Shown here: piece after piece, positions 1 to 12,797 of the stretch | How positions within the stretch are numbered: the first letter of the stretch is position 1 | Layout of the letters: every line of letters begins with the position of its first letter | Source of the DNA: Peromyscus leucopus | Taxonomy: Eukaryota; Chordata; Mammalia; Rodentia; Cricetidae | Length of the DNA stretch: 64,000 bases | NCBI RefSeq assembly: GCF_004664715.2 | Contig: NC_051073.1 | Coordinates: 60,869,379-60,933,378, forward strand | Direction of reading: 5' to 3' | Position numbers and translations under genes: made by a program | The notes under the pieces: generated by a model | Told to the model about the DNA's origin: nothing | Seen by the model: only the letters and a program-made list of their open reading frames with translations | Databases searched by the model: none

Positions 1-2579
1 GCTAAGTAGCTATGAAAGGACAGAGGCCATTAGATCTCTGGGAACCTGGGAATTTCTAATGAATTGATGCTGAGATATAACCAGGGTGTGCAAATCTTGT
101 TGCAACTTTCCACATTGAGTGCGTGCTCGGTCACCTCAAAACTGCCAGGAGCTGAGCCTTCTACTCCTCATGGGAGATCGAGGCTAGAAATGAAACAGCT
201 CAATAAAATCACAAATAAAAGTTAAAGAACCGGGAAACTTCCCAGGAAAGCTGAGGCATTGCTGAAAGAGATCTGCCCCTCGTGACTGATTCTGGTAATG
301 GCTTTTGCTTCTTTCTGCCCAAGCCTAAACTAGTACTGGCCTCAAGAACCTTCCTTCTGTCCTGGAATGGGGAGGGTCAATCCCTCATGGAAGTTTCTAG
401 ATGGCTCAATCTGAAGGCAAATGAGTAATCCTTTCTTATTCTTGCAGAGTGAGAAGGGTCAGTTAAGGAGCTAGTGTTAACAGCAGCCTTGGGTACAGGC
501 AGGTCCCTGGATCTCTGTCTCTCTGGGGACATTTCCCTTTTTAGGTAGTTAACTATAAATAGGCATCGAACCCTTTCAAATTCCCAAAATCAGCATGGAC
601 TGTCTGCTCAAGGCTCCTGGGATTGACACAGGCTGGGTAAGGCAAAAAAGCAGAGCCACCCCTGAGGCTGGTAAGAGAGTCTGGGGCTAGAGGGCCAAGT
701 CCTAACAACCCCCCGAGAAAGGCTCAAGGCACCGAGGGACTGTCCTCCCAACCGCTGACTCCTAGGACATCATTACAGACATGTGAAGAGAAACATATTG
801 GTTGTTTTCCCCAGAATTAACATCTCGAGGCAAATTGCCCACTCACCTCCCCTCATAGCAAAGACAGTCAGTCACATTAGAAGATTCCAGAGGAACACAA
901 TTCCTCCCGTTGCCGCAAGTTCTGATTCCCAAACCCCATGGAATGTCAGGACGGTTGTGAAAGAGGAACCTAGCATGGCCAGGCTAGCAGGCCATGGCTG
1001 CTTGTCAGGCTCTCGTCGGCTGCTTCCGGAAGGACCGGTACGGCTACTTAATCGGCTCACGGGAGACACCGAAAAAACTGAAGGGAGATCTGAGGTGGCA
1101 GCCCAAATGAGGGGCCATCACGGTGTCCCATGCATGTGCATAGGTGCATGTGGGGTGCTGTCAGAGTCAAATGTCCACACTGCAATGGGGCGTTAAGAAG
1201 AGTGGGTGCCTGCTTTCGGGGGCATTTGTAAAAGCATCCTAACTATTCTCCACGGGCCCCACACTTTGCAGCGTTAGGCAAGTCTTGGTGCCAGATTCCA
1301 ACTTCTTCTAGATTTCCTTTCAGCCCTGTGGATTCTATCAGGATTTAACATTTCCCATGACCTGCAGAGGATGTTTTTTAAAACAGATTTGGCCTAGAGA
1401 AGACCAAGCAGACTGGTCAACATGTTTGATACCCATAGATATTTTCAAGTCGATACGACTTTTAGTTTCATAGAGCATGTAAGATAGGCCAAAACAAAGG
1501 AAAACACTGTAATCAGAAAGAGTCCACTGTGGTCACCAGGAAGTCCATATGCGCCACCTCCAGGGGTGAGTGTCCAGGCTAGGCACAGACTCCAAAGGGA
1601 AACTGCACCTGAGCTGTCCCTAAGTCCCAGAAGAGTGAAGTCAGGGAGGAGGAACTCATGTGTTCATTAGGAAAATTAAATACTGTGGACCCAACTCAAA
1701 TAATGTTATGGTAAGCTGTAAAACCAATGGATGCTCACTATCTCTTTATTCAGACCCCAAGCCTGTCACCATGCTGACATGGCTTCATCTGCACTTGACT
1801 CTTTTTAACTTATATTTTCTGAAACCATCTTTTAAGCTCGACGAATCCATCCTTCAAGTAATATGCTTGCCTTCCTCTACATAAAACTCACAAGAATTCC
1901 ACTGGCTAATGAGATCCCCTGCAGTAGGAGCACCCCAAAGTTGGGTTCTGGGCTCCAGGCCACCTCCCCTACAGGATGCTCCCATCACTGGGTATGCCCA
2001 GATTTGCTTCTGTAGCTTCGGATGCCTCCACACACAGGTGGTAGGAAGACTTGGCCAGCTTCACCTGAACTGTGTTCCTCACAGCTCTCTATCAGTGTCC
2101 TGATGTCCTAGCTGGATATGGAGACCAGCCTTGGAAGGTGTTCATTGGCTGTTGAGGAAACCCTGTCCTGAAGGGACAAAGGGCTTCGTGTTTAACTAGG
2201 GGGAGAACCGAGACCTCTGTTTCTTGCTCTCTCGCCCATGGCTTTCTTGCTATGACTCACGTCTGAGCAAGTCCCTGGAAGTGATCATAGCAAGCCAGCT
2301 TCTGGACACATGGAGGTTCACTGAGGTGTTCCTGCCTCTCAGTGGCTAACTCAGCTCAGGCAGAGACCCGAGTGCTTCTCTCCCTGGGCCTGTGCATCCT
2401 CCCAAACGAGAAGAGGAGTCGTTTCTGTGCTGAGGGAGCAGGTAAAGTCATCCAGGGGTGCTGGTAGTAGATTTTCACCAGGAAGAGAAAATAGCCATAA
2501 AAAGACATTATTGGGCCAAGGGGCAAAAACGGAGGAGGGTAGACGGTGGGCGGGTTAGATAGCAAGGTTGGTTAAGTGT

Positions 2580-2830
2580 CAAGGTCCCTAATTCCAACAA
2601 TTCCATTGTGGTTATATTCTTAGGAGACACACACCGAGTAAGAAATTAAGGTGTGGTAACTGCGTTAAAATGGTGTCTGTCTATCTATATGAAGATTACA
2701 AATATATACACAGAGAATGATAAAGCCGTGGGATAGAATGAAAACAACTGGTAACTCTTAAGTACAGGGAATATAAGAGTTCTTGTGCTTTTTCTGTAAC
2801 TTTGATAACTTTGCTATCAAAATGGTTGTT
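2580..2830 (+). mobile_element. Probable ancient LINE 3' end
   Basis: The stretch resembles the 3' tail of old mammalian L1 copies: a run about a regular trace of AT-rich text ending in a 'ctttttctgtaactttga' like phrase. Strongly diverged. It could also be another old non-LTR element. Confidence 0.35.
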
Positions 2831-5525
2831 CTAAGGATCCTACTGAGAAGCCCACAGCACACACAGTGACAGGCAGGTCTCTCGATCCAGGGACACATGT
2901 CCATGCTTTTCCTTTGTCTCCTTCCAGGCTCCTGCCACCCCTGACAGCCCACCTCCTCCTGCTGCACTGTGGGCTGGGGAAAGAACCGTTAGCCTTTGTG
3001 TCTGTGTGGACAACGTGGAACAGAGCCCGGTCTCCAGCAAGGTGGAGGGGGCTGTGGCAGGAAGACACCACCACAGTTCCATCTCTTCCCAGCGAGGAGA
3101 CGCTAGGCAGGACAGTCTCGTCTCTAAGGCTCAGTTTGGCTTCTCTATGAAATGGGAGTATCTGTGAGACAGTGGAGGCCTGGCCACGGCCACGTGGCGG
3201 GCGCTGCGGACCTGATGCCTGTGCACGGCATGCAGGGCATGGGTTCCGGTGGACTCAGCTCTCCCCCCACTCTCCCTTCCAGCATCTGCACAATTTCTCC
3301 CCCCAGCTCCCAGCTGCCTCTCCTCCCCTGCCAATGTTATCATTCTTCTTCAGACCACATAAACTACATTCCTCTCCCTCCTTCAAGACTTAGTTCTGAG
3401 TTTTCCTCACCTCAAACCCTCTCAAACTTCCTCCCGTGTTTGCGGCTTGTGACTCGGGGTGACTGGCGGGTTAACAAGTCCTTCAGTCACGGGGTCTGGG
3501 GGTGGACTGCCTGGCTTCTTCCTCATGCTACAATGAGGCTTGGGGGCTCCCAGGCAAGCGTGGTCAACACTGTCCACTCCTGCGCCCAACAGCTGGCTCG
3601 TAGGAATAAACCATCCCTGGGGATAGGAGGGCGCATGGAGAGGGTCTGGCTATCCTCTGCCTGACAGGGAAGTCACTCGCCATTTCCTCAGGAAAGATGG
3701 ATTTCCTCCTTAGATTAGGTACTTCACAATCTTGACGAAAAACACATATGTCCACAGAAAAACCGCTCATGGAATCCAACACGTCTAGGAATGAGGATAA
3801 CCATGCTAACAGATAGGGCATGTGATGAGGGCATACAGACTACATGTGTGATTCCATCTGAGCCGGGAGGACAAACCCTTGCCGTTGAGGTGTCTGGGTA
3901 TGAACAGTCATATAAAGTGCACAGAAGAGAGCAAATGAGTGTATGACTGAATCAGGGGACAGAAGAGGATCTTCACATTGCACTTGGTATATTCATGTAT
4001 GTTTTAAAATGCTCAGTGAGAATGCATGCACATATAACTCAAGCAACTACTAGACAAATTATACCCCAAAGAATAAAAGAATTGGGGACACAGACCTAAA
4101 AGACACCACCTTCACTTCCTGTCCCTGGGAACAGCCACCTTGTCACAAGGCTCTAAGGACCAACTGAGGGTTTGGTGGTGTCCCTCAGGCCTCTGGGGTG
4201 TGGGTTTCTAAGGGACAAGAATGCATGTGTGTGTGTGTGGGGGGCAACCAAAGTCATAACCTAATGCACAGAGTGACAACAGGCTTCGGGCGGTGGGGAC
4301 TGAGTGGACAAGCCAGCAGTGGGGCAAAGTGGCCTCAGGGTGCATGGGGTGGGACGTCTATCACTGGACCACAGAGGAGTGCAGCTGCCTTTGCAGACGG
4401 GTGGGGTGGAGTTAACCCTGTAGTGACTGTCCTCCATGGAGTCCAAACACTTCCGGCCAGTCCTGCTCTCCCCACCTAAGCTGCCTCCTTGGGGTGTCTT
4501 GTTCTCAGGGCACTAATGTGGGGGCTCCTGGGTGACTCTGCACACTTCACAGGGGCAGCAGGCACACCCCCCTGCTGCTCTGAACCAACCATGGACAGCA
4601 AGGACAGCGTCCCACCGAAAGGCAGATTTTCAGTTATGGCCACACCCTGGGACGATCTAGGACATAAACTCGGAATCCCAGCCGCCACCCCTAGAGTTTC
4701 TGTTTAACTGGTCTGGGGGCAGCCTGGGCACGGTGGTTTCCAAGTCCTGCAGGTGAATCTGATGCACAGCTCTAGTTGCCGTCCGGGAACTCCGGAGTGT
4801 GAGGACGACAGCCTGGCTGGGGTTTTCCAAGGCCTCCTGCTCTGCAGGGCAAAGTGCCCAGTGCTGGGTCTGCTCATCGTCTCACGGCCTCACCACACTT
4901 GTTTTCCTCCACACTCATGCTCTGACCCGGCCTCACCCTCCTCAGGACTGCACAGAACGGGGTTCCAGACCTGAAGATGGGGTGGCTGGACCTCTGTTCC
5001 TATCAGAGACACCTCATCACATCCGGTGTCACAGACCCTGCTGTTCTTCTAAGAGCAACGCTTTATTTGCTCATGTTTTTCCCACAGTTAGCACAGCAAG
5101 GCCCAGGCAGCCGCTTTGGAGAATAACACTACTAATTCATTCCTCCCAGGTCCGTGTGACCTGTTCCCGGGCTTTTACCAGCTTATTAAAATCTCCTCGG
5201 AACAGTCCTGGCTCCTCCACTGTCTGAGTGGATCTCACTCTGTGTAAACATCTAGGAGGAATTATAACTTCACTTTGGCTACCCCACCATGAAGGCTCTG
5301 GACCTCTGACCCTGCTGTCCGATTAGCTGAGTTCCAAGAGCTCATCAGCAGCAAGGCAAACACACAGCTTTACAAAGAAAAGAATAAGGCAGTCATAAAA
5401 CACGGCCTTATAATGGAAAGCAGAGTGATCTTTGGAACAATGGGGCCCGATCACTTCCCTCTATGAGCAGAAGCGAGAGCTTATCTTCTGTTTTTGTTTT
5501 CTGTTCTACTTTTTAAAACTTACTT

Positions 5526-5630
5526 TTTTGAAAGTCTCACTCTGTATCCCAGGCTGGCATAGAACTCACTAGGTAGCCCAGGCTGGCCTCACCCCAGCTT
5601 CTCAAATATTGGGATCACAAGTGTACTCCA
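5526..5630 (-). mobile_element. B1 SINE fragment
   Basis: Reads as a reverse-complement B1 (Alu-like, 7SL-derived): 'tctcactctgtatcccaggc' followed by 'ggctggcctc' and a 'gggatcacaagtgt' end. It lacks a full right end and is diverged. Confidence 0.8.
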
Positions 5631-6498
5631 TGCCTTTCTGTTTATTTGAAAGCTTAGAGTGTTCTGGGGATGGCCAGGCAACTCTGTGCCCTATAAAACT
5701 AGAACTATCACAAGGTAGTTCTGCTAATAAAAACCACACTAATAGGCACAGCAGAAGACCGGGCTGCATTATGGCTTTAGGGAACTTCTGTGTCTATCAT
5801 TAGATGATTTTATTTGATAGGTATTATATTTTGATTATATAGGTTATATTTCACAACTGCTCTGGTATAAAGATGAATAAATTAATATAATGCATTTCAA
5901 ATACTATCTTGAAACAGTTCGGTTTTTTTAAATTGCAGTTTTATAGGTGTGAAAATAGCATGTGCCCTAAGCACCCCATCTGATAGAGACACTGGCCATG
6001 GAGGAAGCCCAGATCCAGGAGGGAGGAAGCCATGTCCAGTTTCGGTTATACCTGAGCCTCTTCTGCCTGGCTATGTCTAATGCACTGAAATCTGACTCTG
6101 AATGACACCAGTGAGGTCCTTCCATGGACGCAGCCTGCCAGCCCGAGGGCTGGGTTGGCCTTCAGGGAACACACGGGGACATACAGGTACCTCCCTACGG
6201 TGCCAGGAAGGAGTCAGTCAAGGTGGACATTGGATGTTCTGGAAAGTTACTGAGGTGGCTGGAGTGGAAATCTGCCAGAAAGTTGCCCGTGGAGAGAGGT
6301 ATGAGGGCAAAGGCATGAGAAAGGAAAGGGGGTGGGGCTCCCCAGGACTCAGTGAGGCGCTCTGTATGGGACAGCTGTTAGGGAGTGGGGCAGAGCATGA
6401 GGCGGCAGTCAGGGTGCACACACACTAGGTTTGTCCAGGGCAGGACCACACGAGAGGCTCACAGTGCGGGCAATATGGAGACTGCCGGCCATTTCCGC

Positions 6499-6506
6499 TG
6501 ACGTCA
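6499..6506. promoter_or_regulatory. Palindromic CRE-like site TGACGTCA
   Basis: A perfect 8-bp CREB/ATF consensus lies in intron about 355 bp downstream of the 87-nt Mylk exon. It sits just after CGGCCATTTCCG, which resembles a YY1 site. Only the motif is seen; activity is unknown. Confidence 0.4.
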
Positions 6507-6861
6507 TAAGGACGGAGTAACTGTTTAGGAAGGTTCCCTTGATGGGACAGCGTCGACTTAAAGATGAGGAATGGCTCCCACGGGGGTCTAAGGGACCGGC
6601 AAAAAGTGATGCAGGGAGGCAGGGAGGGCTGTGGTTAGGAAGACAGAGAACGCGTGTGACAGCCCCAGGCTGCAGGTGGGGTGGGGAGAGCCTGGCAGGG
6701 GTTGAGAAAAGGTCGTTGGCTCAGGAATCAGGAGGGCATGGGGTACTCTAGGGGACGGGCAGGAGCTTGTCCTCAAGGAGTTCAAGACAGAGCTGGTGAC
6801 CAGGAAGCATGGCCTGTGCTGCCAATCCTGCCTTTGTATGGCGAAGCCGAGAGGCACTTAC

Positions 6862-6948
6862 TCTCTGTTCCTAGCAGAGGGGGAAGAGAGCCCTTGGGTC
6901 TCCGGGATTTCATCTCCGGGACCTTGGTGTTCTCACCGGCCCGAGCAT
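6862..6948 (-). CDS. Mylk: Mylk exon: linker between Ig7 and Ig8 (87 nt)
   Basis: Encodes DARAGENTKVPEMKSRRPKG and then ...LPPLLGTE, the basic Pro/Ser linker that follows Ig7 in MYLK. The acceptor is 'gttccag' just above 6948 and the donor is A|GTAAGT at 6861. Entry and exit are both phase 1, so the exon is 29 codons and symmetric. It joins GAT G|AT from the exon at 17178-17294. Its last base starts a Ser codon (LGTES) finished by an exon outside the window. Human has APASENTKAPEMKSRRPKSS here, so the start of the exon is variable and the EMKSRRPK core is conserved. No known domain fold; probably a flexible, phosphorylatable linker. Confidence 0.95.
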
Positions 6949-9900
6949 CTGGAACAAATAAAAGAAACACAAACATCAGTCAGGAGCTGTCTGAGGAGCT
7001 GAGTAGCGGAGGCACCCCAGTCAGAACCCTACCCTGGCCCTGGTTGGCCCACCCACCCTACATTCCACTCAGAGGCCCTCGGTGCCCCGCAGAGTGGCGC
7101 CTGCAGCAGGCCCTTCCTCCAGGGGAGTACCAAAGAAGGAGCGCCTGCCGAAAGGCCCTGATAAATCAGGTGGCTGGGACCGTCGTCACCCAGCAGGATG
7201 GATGGCCAGGCTGGAGAGCTAATCACTGCTCTCTGCAGTAGCAGCAGAGATGGCCAGGACTAAGGCCACTCAGCAGGGCCTAGGTCTCCACATCCTTTGC
7301 TCTCCTTGCCCCCATCGGGCCTTGACTCACCGGTTTAGATGTTCTACATTTCAAAGGCTCCCTGCAAATGGAGGGGGTCTCACACAGAGGATGAAGACTG
7401 GGCCCCACCGTTCGGCTCATGGACTAAAAGGTGTTTGTGGCCTTTGATTTCTGAGACTTGCTTTTGCACTGAGCCAGGCCTGGCCAGGTGAAAGGCTTCA
7501 GAGCAGGCCACTAGCAAAGTCTCAGAGACCAAGGCTGGGACTCATTTAAAGACTTTCACAGTATAGTCTCAAGGCAGAGTCCCTGCGGTGGCCACTGGCT
7601 GAGGGGGGCAGCGTTCCTTCTTCCACATTAAGGTAAAGCACAGATAATGTTGGGGGGGGAGCGCATTAAGACTCTCTCTGTGCACAGAGAGGAACAGCAC
7701 TGTGGGCTGGGTGAAGCTGGACAGAAAAGGCTCTCCTTGGGTTCCCATGAGACTGGATTTTCACTTTGGGGGAAAAACCACCCAGGACTTCCATAAGAAG
7801 CCGCTGGCTGAATGGCCATTACCAGGCTCGTGTTTTCACTACTGAGCGGAGAGGGTGGAAGGCTCCTCCCCCAAGTCCCTTCCTGTCCTTACCCTCCATT
7901 TCCTGCTCCCAAGGAGGAAGCTCAGAGGGAGGAGGGGATTTTCCAGCCAGGGCTCTGGCCACATTCCTGTGGCTTGGCTGGAGAAGAAGGGCTAACAGGG
8001 CTGTCCCTGCCTCCAGGTTGGGCACCTCAGCTGGTCTTATCTAGACTGGGTTCCCTGGGAGGGGTGGTACTAGCAGCAGAGACCAAGTGTGTCAGGGACA
8101 TACGCTCCCTAGTTCCTGGCTGCGTTTCTCCTAGATGACATCTGGGTCCCCTGCACGCTTTAGAATGTGCATCTGTCCACACGACTCCTTTTACTAAGTC
8201 TTGTTTATGTAGGCTTCCTCCACCACATGCCTGTCCTCTCCATGAGCTGGGTAACCCAGTGACAGAAGGCTGCATGTGGGCACAATACAGGCTCAGTTAG
8301 GCGGCCCGCCGAGAGATATCAAGGTCAATTCCCTGTTGAAGACGACCGAAAGTCATGTACACACAACTATGGAAATGATTCCATTTGAGCTTTAATTAGG
8401 ATTTTCCAGCAGTATATGATGGGATGAGAGGAGAGGAACGAAGGTGGGGAAATCCTTTTAGGCAGAGCTTGAAAAGCCAGCCCATACCCTGTGGCCTCCC
8501 CCACTGTGTGATGCCCATGTCCCGCCCCCTCCTTAAGAGCAGAGGAGCCCTAGATGGTGAGTTCAGGGTTCTTGCCATGTGGAGCTGACAAGGTCTCAGG
8601 TTGCCGCCCTCACTCCAGGACACCAGTTTCACGGGGACACTCTGGAGGAACAGAGAGACCCCTGGGACTTTGAAGAAAGGTACATTCCGAAATGTCTTGT
8701 CTTCCCCTTCCCAGGAGGAAGAATGAATGATAAGAGTGTGTACATAGTACTGATTTCCTGATTCAGCATTCTTTTTCTCCTGGTAAGTTCCAGAGCAGAG
8801 AGGAGTCTGGGAAAAAGGATCAAAGTCCTTTTTCTGATATGCAAGCTGAGGCACAAGCCAGCAGAGGCAATGGGCCTGGTTTCCCTGGCTTCTGAAAGAG
8901 GGTAGTGGGATCGTGTGGATACCTTTCCTCATGGGTCCTGCTGGATGCTATTTTGGCACATTTTGTCTGTCACTGGCACCCTTGAGTACTGGGGTGAATC
9001 ATCTAAACTGCCCCACGCCTCTGCTTCAGAGCTGTAGAAAGGGAACTTACATCTTTTCTAGCTCACTGTATCCCAGAGCCCAGAGAAGGCAAGGCATAAG
9101 ATGGTATTTTGGAGAGATCAAAAGCACCACTTAGCTAAACGAACGCATTCTTTTTGTTAGTCATGTTCCCCCATCCTCTTCTAATAGGCTATTTAGCATC
9201 CTCTCACCTCAGCAAGCCCTCTACCAGCTGGACCGGCCGACCGGCCTCTGCAGTGCCCTTGGCTCTGGGGCGCACTGTGGGTTCACTAGAGGCGTGAGCG
9301 CTTCACCTGGGGTGCACACTGAGCTGGTTTTTGAGACAGCTTCCCTCACTGCAACTTATCTCCCCATCAGGCCCTGAAGAAAAGGGCTCAAGTTTCCCTT
9401 CCAAACCAGTCATATCCCCAACCCAGAGGCCCAGGGTGGGGGAGAGCAGCACCCTCCACAGTGCCGGTGATGTGGGGGCTGTGCATGCAGCAGGGGGCCC
9501 AGCCAGGAATACCAAGAGCTGCCTGGCCACTGTGAGAACCGCAGCAGCAGCAGCGAGGAGGAACGGGTGGGGAGGACCACACGCTTAATCAAAACCAGCT
9601 TTGTGTGCACATGCTGCCTGGGGGATAAAAATAATAGTAATAAAAGTTTAAGAGCAGCTTGTATTTTCTGTCTATTTTAATCATTTTGTGATGAAACTGG
9701 GTTTTATTTCTAGATCTGGGCCCCAGGGCTGGAGTCCTCTGCTGGCCTGGTTGTGCCCCTAAAGAAGTGTGGGGGGTAGAAGATGGAGGTGTGGAAAAGC
9801 GGGGGCTCCTGAAGAGATCAGGAGACCTGCCCTTACATGGACAATGCCTCACCCCTGCTATGGCTGGACTTGGGCCCCTGGGATACTTCCCTCCACCCTC

Positions 9901-10218
9901 CTAGAGGTTGGATCCCTGGATTCTGACCCCAGGCCAGGGAGAAGGAGGCTTTGGGAAACTTCTCAGGGAGGATCTGAACTTCAGGAGGCTTAGGAATGGC
10001 AAAGCAGGGGCTGAGCTCCCACATCTCCGGGGATGGCTCATTTCCCGCTGGTCTCTCTGCCTAAGAGCAAGCAGCATCCTAGCACAGAGAATTCTGGTTG
10101 GAGAAAGGAGAACTCTTTTCTGGCCGTGTTGTTTAAGGGTGATGAGCCCTTGGATGAGCTCCTAAACTCCGAGAACAGAGCCTCCCTCGTTAGGAAAAAC
10201 AACATCTCGGCAGAAGAG

Positions 10219-10256
10219 TGAAGAAGTGAGGAGCCAGTGAAGAAGTGAGGAGCCAG
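10219..10256 (+). repeat. 19-bp tandem duplication
   Basis: Two exact copies of tgaagaagtgaggagccag sit head to tail at the left edge of a SINE. This may be a local slippage duplication or a by-product of the insertion. Confidence 0.8.
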
Positions 10257-10440
10257 CGAGAAGCCTCGGTGGGTAAAGGCACTTGCCGCCAAACCTGAGG
10301 ATCTGAGTTTGATCCCTGGGACCCACATGGTGGGGGGGGGGGGGAAGAAATGACTCCTGCAAATTGTCCTCTGAACTCCACACATACTCTATTTCATGCC
10401 CCCAGGCCCCAAATAAATAAATAAATAATAAATAATAAAG
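10257..10440 (+). mobile_element. B2/B3-type SINE
   Basis: tRNA-derived head ('ggtgggtaaaggcacttgcc', 'gagtttgatccctgggaccc'), then 'acatggtgg' followed by a G run, 'ctcctgcaaattgtcctctg' and an (AAAT)n tail. This is the rodent B2/B3 layout in plus orientation. Confidence 0.8.
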
Positions 10441-10566
10441 TGTAATTAAAACAATCAAAATAACAGGTGGCATTACTAGGTATTTATCCCATGCACAAAT
10501 ATGCATCTTGCTGTGTCCTCCATGTGCTCATAGCAGACAGAACCATCACACTTATCAATATTTAAA

Positions 10567-10653
10567 TTCTTCCCTCCCTCCTTTCCTTTCCTTTCCTCTC
10601 CTCTCCTCCCCTCCCCTCCCCTCCTTCCTTCCTTCTTCCTTCCTTCCCTCCCT
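10567..10653. repeat. Polypyrimidine TCC/TTCC tract
   Basis: Almost pure C/T run built of ttcc, tctcc and ccctcc units, directly left of the solo LTR. Prone to triplex formation and to length change. Confidence 0.9.
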
Positions 10654-10660
10654 CCTAATC

Positions 10661-11190
10661 TGTTGTAGAATACTATTTTAAGTATGTCACATTTGTTTAT
10701 GCTGTGGAACATTTGTTTTAATGATGTAAAGATGTGTCGCATTCCTTTGTGTTGCATTTATATTTAACTTTGTGAAGCTGTGTTACTTTGCCTGTCTAAA
10801 CCACCTGATTGGTCTAATAAGGAGCTGAAAGGCCAATAGCAAGGCAAGAGAAAGGATAGGTGGGGCTGGCAGGCAGAGAGAATATATAGAAGGAGAAATC
10901 TGGGAGACAAAGAAGAGTGAGAAAAAGAGGAGGATGCAAGGGGCTAGCCACCCAGCTACACAACCATCCATGGATGGAGTAAGAGTGAAAGTAAGATCTA
11001 TAGATGTAAGAAAAGGAAAACGCCCAGAGGCACAAGGTAGCCAGGATAATTTAAGTTAAGAAAAGTTGGCTAGAAATAAGCCAAGCTAAGGTGGAACTTT
11101 CATAAGAAAGAATAAGCCTCCATGTGTGATTTATTTGGGAGCTGGGTGGTGGGCCCCTCAAAGAATAAAGAGTAAAAACAACCAACCACA
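10661..11190 (+). mobile_element. Solo LTR, ERV family shared with 41.66-42.19 kb
   Basis: Starts TGTTGTAGAATACTATTTTA and ends near CCAACCACA. It matches the element at 41657-42193 along its length: 'gatgtaaagatgtgt', 'gctgtgttactttgcctgtc', 'acctgattggtctaataa', the CAGGCAGAGAGAATA block and the 'gctagccacccagc' block. No internal retroviral region is attached, so it is a solo LTR. No clear target duplication is seen. Confidence 0.7.
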
Positions 11191-11214
11191 CCAACCTCCC
11201 TCTCTCTACCCCCT

Positions 11215-11325
11215 CTTTCTTTCCTTATTTTGGAGACAAACTCTCATCCAGTAGCCAAGGTTGGCTAGAACTTGCCACACAATCCAGGCTAGTCTTAAAC
11301 TCAACACAATCCTCTGGTCTCAGGC
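11215..11325 (-). mobile_element. B1-like fragment, minus orientation
   Basis: Contains the reverse B1 pattern 'ggagacaaactctcatccag' ... 'ccaggctagtcttaaactca'. It is diverged and lacks the normal terminus. Confidence 0.6.
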
Positions 11326-11614
11326 TATTTAAGTGTTTTATAAAAACAGCAGTTTGATTCAGTTCAACCTAATACTAACTGGATGCATGTGAAGATTTAA
11401 AGAATAAAACTGAAAGCAGGAAAGGAGTAAGGAACGTGCCAGGACTTAGACCAAGGCAGGTCAGAGTCTACTCAGCAACAGTCAGGTGACCACAGTAGTT
11501 GGGAGCAAGCACTTGGGTTCAGAGTCCCACCCAACTAGTCAGGGTGACCTGAGCAGGTGACTCAGTCTCTAGTTATTAAATGAAACTAATACTACTGTCA
11601 CTCTTCTGAGTCCC

Positions 11615-12797
11615 TCTTGTCAAGGTCACTAATGGTCTCTGCATTGTCCTTTCCAATAGTCATTAAATCAATCAAGCTGAGCTGCCTCATCGGACTCATT
11701 GGTCATTCTTTTCTCTCTAGACTCCTGACCATTTGGCTTCTGGGCTATCTCTGTTCCGGACTTCTTTTTTTCTTCTTGAGGCCGTTCGTCCCAGTCTCCT
11801 TTGTTAGTCTCCCTGAGCTGCCTCTACCTCTCCGTGCTGCACTCTCATCTCCCTCTGGTCTTCCGTCACATCCACTTCAGGAGCTCCTTCAATCCCAAGG
11901 CACTCAATGATCTCTACGTGTGGGTCCCACCCCATGTTCTATTTTCAGTCCCTCAGCTCCAGTTCATCTCTGGAGCTGTCTCCTGGGCATTTTTATCTTC
12001 ATATGCGCATGGAACTCTTGCTGGTCCCCCAGCCTCCAGTTTTGACTTAAGTAGGTAGCATCACCACTGACCCTTACTCCTCCAGGAAAGCCTAGATTTA
12101 ACAAGTCAGAGTACTGGCCCCTCTCCAAGTCTGCTCTCTGCCTCTCCAGATCCAAATTGTCAGCCACTCCTATCATCTCTAAATCAAACCAGATGACGAA
12201 TCCCACCACTTCTTTCTATCTACTCCACCAAGTCTAAAAGCCATCGCGTCCTGCGGCCGGCCTCCCTGCTCTCTTCCTTATGCACCCTAGATCTGCTCAC
12301 CATGAAGATGCCCGAGTGAGCCTTCACAAGCACCTAGTGTTGTCCCAATACACTGGACTGAAACCTGGTTTCCCGTTCCAGTTCATGCTGCCCTGCAGCC
12401 CTGGTCCCTAGCCTGCTTTAGCCTGAATTCCTGGCACTCTGCACCTGGTGGTGCGTGGCCCACCAGCCTGCTGCTGCTGCTGCTGCTGCTTCCTATACTG
12501 CCCACAAGCAGCACAGTCTCACTGGGCTTTTCTCTTGCTTCTTTAGAACTTCTTCCCTCACTCCTTGCGGGTCTCGGTTCAAATGTTCATTCTACCCAAA
12601 GTCCTCAGCAACCCTTTTCTGAAGCAGTGGTCCCTTCCCCACCACCTGGCTGTGCTTTCTTTACACCACATGATATTGCTTAAGTGTTTGTGTGTGCATC
12701 TCATGCACGCATACACACAAAAGTCAAGTCCAAACACCAGCTCCTTGAGCTGTGCCTGGCAGGGTGCAGACCTAAATATTTGTTGAATGAATGAGTG
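11615..12797 (+). mobile_element. L2 (CR1-type LINE) relic, about 1.2 kb
   Basis: The text follows the ORF2/3' order of ancient mammalian L2: a 'caaggtcactaatggtctct' start, 'cagtctcctttgttagtctc', the 'gagtgagccttcacaa' block, 'tcggttcaaatgttcattct', then 'tgtgcctggcagggtg' and the 'aatatttgttgaatgaatga' end. It is heavily mutated and no longer coding. The assignment is from remembered family wording, not an alignment. Confidence 0.65.
12468..12490. repeat. (CTG)7-8 microsatellite
   Basis: A pure CTG run inside the L2 relic, not in any exon. Confidence 0.95.

Larger units (their letters stand above)
1..6861 (-). other. Mylk intron after the LGTES exon (partial)
   Basis: Begins with donor GTAAGT after the 87-nt exon and runs off the left edge. 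I looked for the next known Mylk exon (the DATVKKKP linker and Ig8) on the minus strand and did not find it, so it should lie beyond position 1. Contents are mostly unique sequence, with a probable old LINE 3' end near 2.6-2.8 kb, a MIR-like scrap near 3.12-3.17 kb, a B1 fragment at 5.5 kb and a CRE-like site at 6.5 kb. The open frames here are short and unconserved in appearance. Confidence 0.85.

Noticed and set aside
5400..5420. CArG-like CCTTATAATGG near 5405
   Set aside because: It is 11 bases between the CC and GG ends, so not a true CC(A/T)6GG box, and it is far from any start.
1..6861. Possible Ig8 exon of Mylk to the left of the LGTES exon
   Set aside because: I searched the minus strand for the known Ig8 start and its Trp/Cys pattern and found none; it should lie outside the window.
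8396..8932. 178-codon minus-strand frame in the last long intron
   Set aside because: No splice sites that fit Mylk phases and no known family match. Judged chance.
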